10,642 nucleotides of DNA from an uncultured Bacillota bacterium. Its GTDB lineage: Bacteria > Bacillota_I > Bacilli_A > RF39 > UBA660. The stretch lies in NCBI GenBank assembly GCA_947176475.1, contig CAMWQX010000018.1, positions 1-10,642 of the forward strand, given 5' to 3'. Both the position numbers and the translations under genes were made by a program. The first letter of the stretch is position 1. Each line of letters begins with the position of its first letter. Shown here piece by piece: positions 6,599 through 10,642 of the stretch. The notes beneath the pieces were generated by a model. The model saw nothing but the letters and a program-made list of their open reading frames with translations, was not told the origin of the DNA and did no database searches.

Positions 6599-7195
6599 AT
6601 GCACGAATACCCAGATAATGAATTAATTAATTTAGTATCCGAAAATAGTGAAGATGCTCGCGATCTTTTATATGATAAATACAAATATATTGTCGATGTT
6701 ATCTATAATAAATATCGCAAGAGTGCTTATGCCTTGAGTATTGATTTAAAGGAATTAAGACAAGAAGCTTTAGTCGGATTTTCTGATGCTTTAGTTTGTT
6801 ATAATCAAGATAAGGATGCTTCTCTTTCGACGTTTATTACTTTATGTGTTGAAAGAAAGGTAAGAAACTTTGTCCGCGATGCCGATACTTTAAAAAACAA
6901 ATTCTTAAAAGAAGCTTATTCTCTTGATCAACCAATAACTGCTGGAGATTCAACTCTTCAAGAATTTATTGGAGATACTTCTAAAGATCCTCAAGTAACT
7001 TTAGAGATGGAAGAAAACTTAAGAGACTTAAAAAAGAAGATTGATGAACTTTTAAGTCCATTAGAAAAAGAGGTCTACCAACTTCTTGTTAATGAATTTT
7101 CATATGATGATATCGCATCTATTTTAAAGATAAATCAAAAGCAAGTTTACAACTGTGTTAGTCGAATTAGAGACAAGATTAAAGATATTATTTAA
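6599..7195 (+). CDS. sigH: RNA polymerase sigma factor, SigH (Spo0H) family
   Basis: The 198-aa protein has sigma region 2 at about 20-92 (DLKELRQEALVGFSDAL, then STFITLCVERKVRNFVRDA) and region 4 at about 145-198 (LLSPLEKEVYQLLVNEFSYD, then IASILKINQKQVYNCVSRIR). Between them the linker SLDQPITAGDSTLQEFIGD matches the SigH-type 'SLDKPI' linker. Region 3 is lacking, as in SigH. In Bacillus SigH serves the transition state, competence and the onset of sporulation, and its gene sits exactly here, between rlmB and secE (with rae1/yacP and rpmG alongside). Whether this organism sporulates or is competent cannot be told here; in many relatives the protein is retained without sporulation. The ribosome site TAGGAGA lies in the end of rlmB, and only one base separates the two genes, so it is in the mrnC operon. 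Confidence 0.88.
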   Translation: MHEYPDNELINLVSENSEDARDLLYDKYKYIVDVIYNKYRKSAYALSIDLKELRQEALVGFSDALVCYNQDKDASLSTFITLCVERKVRNFVRDADTLKNKFLKEAYSLDQPITAGDSTLQEFIGDTSKDPQVTLEMEENLRDLKKKIDELLSPLEKEVYQLLVNEFSYDDIASILKINQKQVYNCVSRIRDKIKDII

Positions 7196-7212
7196 AATGT
7201 CTAATTTATTAC

Positions 7213-7241
7213 TTGAAATAAACATTTTCTTATGTTATATT
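7213..7241 (+). promoter_or_regulatory. Promoter of secE-nusG
   Basis: TTGAAA (7213-7218), a 17-bp spacer and TATATT (7236-7241), with TG at 7233-7234 (TGTTATATT). The same extended -10 and spacing recur in the rplJ promoter. Predicted start near 7248. The -35 lies within an all-AT imperfect hairpin (AAAATG 7194-7199 plus TTTATT 7205-7210, pairing with AATAAA 7217-7222 and CATTTT 7223-7228) that might weakly end sigH transcripts. Confidence 0.75.
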
Positions 7242-7249
7242 AATGGCGT

Positions 7250-7268
7250 ACACGAAAGTGTTTTTTTT
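7250..7268 (+). terminator. Short GNRA-loop hairpin with U8 tract before secE
   Basis: ACAC-GAAA-GTGT (7250-7261) forms a four-pair stem with a GAAA tetraloop, followed by an uninterrupted run of eight T (7261-7268). It has the form of a weak intrinsic terminator for transcripts arriving from sigH. For RNA starting at the secE promoter it would lie within the first 20 nt, where it might cap the 5' end instead. Confidence 0.45.
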
Positions 7269-7294
7269 ATACAATAAAATTAAGAGGTGTTTTG

Positions 7295-7810
7295 ATGACT
7301 AAAGAAGAAACTAAAAAGAAGAAGTCAACTACTAAAAAGACTGCAACAAAGAAGACTCCACAAAAGAGTACAACCAAAAGCGTTAAAGAGGTCAAAGTTG
7401 CTAGTGAAGTAATTGAAACAGAAGCAACTACTCCTAAAGAAGTAAAAAGACCAAGCAAAAAAGAAATAAAAGATGCTAAAATGGTTGAAAAGAAAGCTCA
7501 AATTAACGAAAAGAAAAAGTTAGAAGATCAAATTGATGCTTTAGTTAAAGAGAAAAAAGCAACTAAAGATAAAGCTAAAAAGAAAGAATTATCTAAAGAG
7601 ATTAATGATCTTAAGATAAAGAGAAATAATATTGGCAAAAGAGATACTTATCTATCTGATGTTCGTAAAGAAATGCATTTAGTTAGATGGCCAAGCAAAG
7701 AAGAAGTAATTAAATATTCGATTGCTTGTTTAATATTTGTATTATTCTTTGCATTATTTTTCTACGGAATTGATGCATTATTTGCTCTAGTAAAGGATTT
7801 GATTGATTAA
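7295..7810 (+). CDS. secE: Preprotein translocase subunit SecE with a long lysine-rich N-terminal extension
   Basis: SecE clamps SecY in the membrane protein-export channel. The conserved part is at the C-terminus: an amphipathic helix DVRKEMHLVRWPSKEEVIKY (about 122-141, with the family WPS/T motif), then one membrane span at about 140-160 (IACLIFVLFFALFFYGI). The protein is 171 aa, whereas single-span bacterial SecE is usually about 60-70. The extra ~115 residues are rich in Lys, Glu and Thr and low in complexity (KKKKSTTKKTATKK), becoming helical and charged from about 55 to 110. They should lie in the cytoplasm. ATG 7295 is preferred over the adjacent TTG 7292 because AAGAGGTG (7282-7289) is well spaced. 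nusG starts on the last base of its stop codon. Confidence 0.92.
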   Translation: MTKEETKKKKSTTKKTATKKTPQKSTTKSVKEVKVASEVIETEATTPKEVKRPSKKEIKDAKMVEKKAQINEKKKLEDQIDALVKEKKATKDKAKKKELSKEINDLKIKRNNIGKRDTYLSDVRKEMHLVRWPSKEEVIKYSIACLIFVLFFALFFYGIDALFALVKDLID

Positions 7811-8349
7811 TGGAAAAATTGTGGTATGTTGTTAATACTTATAGCGGACATGAGGCTAAAGTAAAAGAAAAATTAGAAATGCGTGCAGAAACTATGGGAT
7901 TTTCTGATTATATTTTCAGAATAATTGTTCCTGAAGAAACGGTTATTGAAACCATGAAAGATGGTTCTAAAAAGGAAAAGAAACATAAAATGTTCCCTGG
8001 TTATATCTTAGTAGAAATGATCATGACTGATGAAGCTTGGTATATTGTTCGTAATACTCCAGGTGTAACAGGATTCATTGGATCAAGTGGAAAGGGTGCT
8101 AAACCAACACCATTATTACCTCATGAAATAGACAAAATCTTAATTAATATGGGTATGAGTAGAGTTGACGTTGATGCCGAAATAGCTGTGGGTACTAAAG
8201 TATCTATCGTTGATGGACCATTCAAAGGAATGGAAGGACGCATTGATGCTATCGACAATGAAAATTCTCGTTTAACGGTATTAATCGACCTATTCGGACA
8301 AGAAACTCCTGTAGAAGTAGAATTGTTCCAAGTAAACGTTGCCGAATAA
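7810..8349 (+). CDS. nusG: Transcription elongation and termination factor NusG
   Basis: NusG rides on RNA polymerase, where it affects pausing, links to Rho and couples transcription to translation. The 179-aa product has the expected two domains: an N-terminal NGN domain at about 1-112, opening WYVVNTYSGHEAKVKEKLE and including MFPGYILVEM (61-70) and VRNTPGVTGFIG (80-91); and a C-terminal KOW domain from about 126 (VGTKVSIVDGPFKGMEGRI), ending FGQETPVEVELFQVNVAE. Length and motifs are normal, with no inserted domain. Its ATG shares one base with the secE stop (TAATG), so translation of the two is probably coupled. A strong terminator follows directly, making secE-nusG a separate two-gene unit. 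Confidence 0.96.
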   Translation: MEKLWYVVNTYSGHEAKVKEKLEMRAETMGFSDYIFRIIVPEETVIETMKDGSKKEKKHKMFPGYILVEMIMTDEAWYIVRNTPGVTGFIGSSGKGAKPTPLLPHEIDKILINMGMSRVDVDAEIAVGTKVSIVDGPFKGMEGRIDAIDNENSRLTVLIDLFGQETPVEVELFQVNVAE

Positions 8350-8356
8350 TAATTGT

Positions 8357-8404
8357 AAAAAACAATCATAAAATAATTAATGAACAATTTATGGTTGTTT
8401 TTTT
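8357..8404 (+). terminator. Strong terminator after nusG
   Basis: AAAAAACAATCATAAA (8357-8372) pairs along its length with TTTATGGTTGTTTTTT (8388-8403), with a single G-T pair, around a 15-base loop. The right arm runs into the T tract. The T-rich arm also contains the likely -35 of the next promoter. Confidence 0.85.
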
Positions 8405-8423
8405 ATTATTTTTGTGATAGTAT
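8395..8423 (+). promoter_or_regulatory. Possible promoter of rplK-rplA
   Basis: TTGTTT (8395-8400), a 17-bp spacer and TAGTAT (8418-8423). The -35 overlaps the right arm of the nusG terminator. Predicted start near 8430, which would put the whole L1-type leader in the transcript. The match is only moderate, but a promoter is expected between the terminator and the leader. Confidence 0.45.
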
Positions 8424-8450
8424 CTTAAGTGCTAAAGTTTATTTTAGTAC

Positions 8451-8483
8451 GTGGGAGGGAAATGCGGATTAGCCCTATACCAC
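8451..8483 (+). promoter_or_regulatory. Probable L1-binding leader of the rplK-rplA mRNA
   Basis: GTGG (8451-8454) pairs with CCAC (8480-8483), and GGG (8457-8459) pairs with CCC (8473-8475). This leaves an asymmetric internal loop and a GGATTAG-containing end loop. GTGGGAGGG...CCC...CCACA in front of rplK resembles Bacillota L11-operon leaders, where ribosomal protein L1 binds a mimic of its 23S rRNA site and represses its own operon. It ends 29 nt before the start codon. The assignment rests on the motif as I remember it plus position. Confidence 0.6.
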
Positions 8484-8512
8484 AAGCGAAAATACGAAAG
8501 GATGTGTTTTAC

Positions 8513-9091
8513 GTGGCAAAAGAAGTCGTAAAGAAAATTAAATTACAAATTCCTGCTGGAAAAGCTACTCCTGCACCACCAGTTGGTACAGTTCTAGGAC
8601 CTGCTGGAATTAATTTACAAGAGTTTTGTACAAAATACAATGATGCTACTAGAGATAAAATGGGCGATGTCGTTCCAGTTGAAATCTCTGTATATGAAGA
8701 TAGAACATTTGATTTTATACTAAAAACTCCACCAGCTGCTGAACTAATTAAGAAATATGCCAAGATTAAATCTGGATCTAAGAAAGGTGCACACGAAATT
8801 GTTGCAACTCTTAGCCAAGAAGATGTTAAGGCTATTGCTGAAATTAAGTTACCTGACTTAAACGCTTATACAGTTGAAGAAGCAATGAAAATTGTTGAAG
8901 GAACTGCTCGTAATATGGGTGTTGCTGTTAAAGGTGTAAATGACGCAGAATTAGCTGAAGAAGCTGCAGAGGCTGCTGAAGCTGAAAGAGAAGCAGAAAG
9001 ACGCGAAGCTAAATTAGAAGCTATGGAAGAATCTGCTAAAGACGATAATGTCGAAACTGAAGTAATTACTGAAAAATCTGAAGAAGAGTAA
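8513..9091 (+). CDS. rplK: 50S ribosomal protein L11 with an acidic C-terminal tail
   Basis: L11 sits at the GTPase-associated centre at the base of the L7/L12 stalk, bound to 23S rRNA. The start is GTG 8513, preceded by AAAGGATG (8497-8504); the product then opens MAKEVVKKIKLQIPAGKATP, the normal L11 start, with PPVGTVLGPAGIN (22-34) following. A GTG in the same frame at 8429 would add 28 residues translated from the leader hairpin and is rejected. Residues 1-141 cover the whole usual protein, ending EGTARNMGVAVKG. A further 51 residues (142-192) are almost all Glu and Ala with some Arg and Lys (AEEAAEAAEAEREAE), strongly acidic and likely helical, ending SEEE. The tail is not part of standard L11. 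It is followed by rplA after a 54-bp gap. Confidence 0.94.
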   Translation: MAKEVVKKIKLQIPAGKATPAPPVGTVLGPAGINLQEFCTKYNDATRDKMGDVVPVEISVYEDRTFDFILKTPPAAELIKKYAKIKSGSKKGAHEIVATLSQEDVKAIAEIKLPDLNAYTVEEAMKIVEGTARNMGVAVKGVNDAELAEEAAEAAEAEREAERREAKLEAMEESAKDDNVETEVITEKSEEE

Positions 9092-9145
9092 TTATAAAAT
9101 AAATAAAAATATATCCGCTAATAAACCACGATTGGAGGAAAACGT

Positions 9146-9844
9146 ATGAAAAAATTTGGAAAGAAATATGTGGAAGCTTCTAAATTAGTTGAAAAGAATA
9201 CAAACTATTCACTAGATGAAGCAGTTAAGTTAGCTAAACAAACTTCTACTACTAAATTTGATAGTTCAGTTGAATTAGCTATAAAACTTAATATTGATAC
9301 TAAAAAAGCCGATCAACAACTTAGAGGTTCTTTAGTATTACCTAATGGTAATGGTAAAACTAAGAGAATTTTAGTTTTAGCTAAAGGAGCTCAAGCTGAA
9401 GCTGCTAAAAAGGCAGGAGCTGACTATGTTGGTGAACAAGAAATGATCGACAAAATCGCTAATGAAAATTGGTTTGATTTCGATTGTATAATTGCAACAC
9501 CAGACATGATGGCATCTCTAGGTAAAATTGGTAAAGTTTTAGGACCAAAAGGTTTAATGCCAAATCCTAAGACTGGAACAGTAACACCTACTCCAGAAAA
9601 GGCTGTTGAAGATGTTAAAAAAGGTATGATTGAATATCGTGCAGACTCATTTGGAAATATCCATTGTTCTGTTGGTAAAGTATCTTTTGAAGAATCAGCA
9701 TTATTAGAAAATATCCAATATGTAATTAATACTATAGTTAAGGCAAAGCCAGCTACAGTTAAAGGTAAATACATACAAAATATTTCTTTATCTACAACTA
9801 TGGGGCCTGGTATCCATGTAGATCAAAATGCTATTGACATGTAA
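9146..9844 (+). CDS. rplA: 50S ribosomal protein L1
   Basis: L1 forms the mobile stalk next to the ribosomal E site and in many bacteria represses its own operon by binding the leader mRNA. At 232 aa the length is normal. Recognisable parts are FDSSVELAIKLNIDTKKADQ near 38-57, RGSLVLPNGNGK, and the signature stretch TPDMMASLGKIGKVLGPKG, then MPNPKTGTVT (about 118-147). The protein ends SLSTTMGPGIHVDQNAIDM. GGAGG (9134-9138) lies 7 nt before the ATG. The preceding 54 bp hold no clear terminator, so rplK and rplA are probably one transcript. The last codons double as the -35 box of the rplJ promoter, and no terminator follows, so some readthrough into the L10 leader is likely. Confidence 0.97.
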   Translation: MKKFGKKYVEASKLVEKNTNYSLDEAVKLAKQTSTTKFDSSVELAIKLNIDTKKADQQLRGSLVLPNGNGKTKRILVLAKGAQAEAAKKAGADYVGEQEMIDKIANENWFDFDCIIATPDMMASLGKIGKVLGPKGLMPNPKTGTVTPTPEKAVEDVKKGMIEYRADSFGNIHCSVGKVSFEESALLENIQYVINTIVKAKPATVKGKYIQNISLSTTMGPGIHVDQNAIDM

Positions 9845-9862
9845 TATTTAGCATGTTATATT
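9834..9862 (+). promoter_or_regulatory. Strong promoter of rplJ-rplL, starting inside rplA
   Basis: A perfect TTGACA (9834-9839) sits in the last codons of rplA. It is followed by a 17-bp spacer and TATATT (9857-9862), with TG at 9854-9855 making an extended -10 (TGTTATATT). Predicted start near 9869, just ahead of the L10 leader. It is the best promoter in the window. Confidence 0.85.
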
Positions 9863-9868
9863 AATTAG

Positions 9869-9981
9869 TGTAAAAAAACGAGTACCGAAGACAGTAGGGG
9901 AAGAAATTCTTAATAATCCTACCGAGGGAGAGTTATATATCTTTTAATATATGAACTTTCCTATCCACGGAAAGTTTTTTT
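9869..9981 (+). ncRNA. Ribosomal protein L10 leader (attenuator)
   Basis: The leader has the L10-binding core ACCGAAGACAGTAGG ... CCTACCGAGGGAG: GTAGG (9894-9898) pairs with CCTAC (9918-9922), with a small inner hairpin between. Downstream, GAGAGTTATATAT (9928-9940) can pair with ATATAT-G-AACTTTC (9947-9960), forming an antiterminator that uses up the left arm of the terminator at 9954-9976. Binding of L10 (with L12) to the core is expected to free that arm, form the terminator and switch off rplJ-rplL. This matches the known L10 leader family of Bacillota. Confidence 0.92.
9954..9981 (+). terminator. Regulated terminator of the L10 leader
   Basis: AACTTTCC (9954-9961) pairs perfectly with GGAAAGTT (9969-9976) around the loop TATCCAC. 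The right arm runs straight into a T tract (9975-9981). It is exclusive with the antiterminator, because both need 9954-9960. Confidence 0.92.
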
Positions 9982-10004
9982 ATAAATATAAGAGGAGGAC
10001 ATAT

Positions 10005-10502
10005 ATGGCAAGCGAGAAAATTCTTAATACAAAACGTGAGACTGTAGCAGAAATCACTGATAAATTAAAGAACTCTGAAAGTGTTATTTTATTTAGATAT
10101 GCTGAATCTACAGTTGCAGATATGCAAGAATTACGTAGAGAACTAAAGAAACTTGATAGTGAAGTAAAAATCTATAAGAATACTCTTGTTAAAAGAGCTT
10201 TGGATGATATGAATATCGATTTAAGTAGTTTCTTAGAAGGACCTAATGCTATCGTATTTGGTAAAAACTTACTTGAACCTATTAAAGCTATTTCTGAATT
10301 TGCTAAGAAACATGATAATGTTGAAATAGTAACTGGAATAATTAAAGGCGAAGTAGTTAGCTTAGATACTATTAAAGAATACTCATCTATTCCATCTATG
10401 GAAGGATTACTTACTATGTTTGCTGGTGGCTTGATAGAGCACGTAAAAAATCTATCTGTTGCGCTTAATTTATATGCCGAAAAATTAGGTGAAGAAAACT
10501 AA
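10005..10502 (+). CDS. rplJ: 50S ribosomal protein L10
   Basis: L10 anchors L7/L12 dimers to the ribosome and, as an L10-L12 complex, represses its own mRNA. The 165-aa product opens MASEKILNTKRETVAEITDK and contains the family's SVILFRYAESTVADMQELRR stretch and KIYKNTLVKRAL (about 58-69). The C-terminal ~35 residues (LLTMFAGGLIEHVKNLSVAL onward) form the long helix that holds L12 dimers. Length is normal. ATG 10005 follows AGAGGAGG (9991-9998). An in-frame ATG at 9951 lies within the terminator hairpin and would add 18 residues from leader RNA, so it is rejected. rplL starts 20 bp after the stop with no terminator between. Confidence 0.97.
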   Translation: MASEKILNTKRETVAEITDKLKNSESVILFRYAESTVADMQELRRELKKLDSEVKIYKNTLVKRALDDMNIDLSSFLEGPNAIVFGKNLLEPIKAISEFAKKHDNVEIVTGIIKGEVVSLDTIKEYSSIPSMEGLLTMFAGGLIEHVKNLSVALNLYAEKLGEEN

Positions 10503-10522
10503 TAAGGGAAGGAATGATTTAA

Positions 10523-10642
10523 ATGGCAAAATTATCTACAAATGAAATTATTGACGCTATTAGCGAAATGACTATTCTTGAAGTTAAAGAATTAGTTGAC
10601 GCTATGAAAGAAAAATTTGGAGTTGATCCATCTGCTGTAGCT
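10523..10642 (+). CDS. rplL: 50S ribosomal protein L7/L12, N-terminal part (cut by window end)
   Basis: Forty codons are present, opening MAKLSTNEIIDAISEMTILE, then VKELVDAMKEKFGVDPSAVA. This is the N-terminal dimerisation domain and the start of the hinge of L7/L12, the mobile stalk protein that recruits translational GTPases. AAGGAA (10509-10514) is the ribosome site. The C-terminal factor-binding domain lies beyond the window. Position directly after rplJ confirms the call. Confidence 0.95.
   Translation, partial: MAKLSTNEIIDAISEMTILEVKELVDAMKEKFGVDPSAVA

Noticed and set aside
7196..7294. A hidden rpmG (L33) gene before secE
   Set aside because: The gap is shorter than an L33 gene and has no cysteine-rich frame; it is filled by a promoter, a hairpin and a ribosome site.
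7267..7458. Minus-strand frame opposite the start of secE
   Set aside because: It is the mirror of a low-complexity Lys/Thr stretch and has no ribosome site.
8351..8389. AATTGT (8351-8356) and ACAATT (8384-8389) as an antiterminator before the nusG terminator
   Set aside because: Six A/T-rich pairs cannot compete with the 16-pair terminator stem, so regulation here is not supported.
8429..8512. GTG 8429 as start of L11
   Set aside because: It would translate the leader hairpin. L11 proteins begin at MAKxVVKxIKLQ, which corresponds to GTG 8513 with its own ribosome site.
9951..10004. ATG 9951 as start of L10
   Set aside because: It falls within the antiterminator/terminator switch. The strong AGAGGAGG site points to ATG 10005.

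Overview
The window is AT-rich, compact, Bacillota-type DNA using the standard genetic code: mrnC ends in TGA and every tryptophan I read is TGG. The block mrnC-rlmB-sigH-secE-nusG-rplK-rplA-rplJ-rplL (5573-10642) keeps the Bacillus subtilis gene order, without rae1/yacP and rpmG. Long charged extensions on SecE and L11, Big_14-like and DUF6273-like surface proteins, and strong AT bias suggest an uncultured, possibly gut-dwelling member of the Bacilli close to the Mollicutes branch. That placement is inference.

Region 1 (1-3782, minus strand) is one uninterrupted reading frame of at least 1260 codons that leaves the window at its 3' end. Its first ~280 residues are a complete RpoD-like sigma-70 factor (regions 1.2 to 4.2, including the region 3.2 finger and the -35 recognition helix). 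After that comes a second, mid-protein region-4-like module set with a charged coiled segment, and then a tandem array of divergent region-4-like helix-turn-helix modules spaced about 70-87 residues apart. I know of no described sigma factor built this way, and it is the main find here.

Region 2 (3783-5504) starts with a divergent promoter region and holds two exported or membrane-anchored proteins read on the plus strand. One is a 337-aa protein with a DUF6273-like C-terminal end and six cysteines; the other is a 157-aa membrane-anchored Ig-like (Big_14-like) protein. Each is followed by a hairpin terminator that includes the stop codon.

Region 3 (5528-7195) is an operon of three tightly packed genes: Mini-ribonuclease III (mrnC) and RlmB, both acting on 23S rRNA, and a SigH-family sigma factor.

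Region 4 (7213-8404) is secE-nusG with its own extended -10 promoter, an unusual hairpin at the very start of the predicted transcript, and a strong terminator.

Region 5 (8395-10642) is the ribosomal stalk cluster: rplK-rplA behind a probable L1-binding leader, then rplJ-rplL behind a textbook L10 leader attenuator whose promoter starts inside the end of rplA. Together, regions 3-5 cover 23S rRNA processing and modification, transcription elongation, protein export, and the L1 and L10-L12 stalks, each with separate control. The window ends 40 codons into rplL. I saw no tRNA, rRNA, CRISPR, insertion sequence or phage gene.
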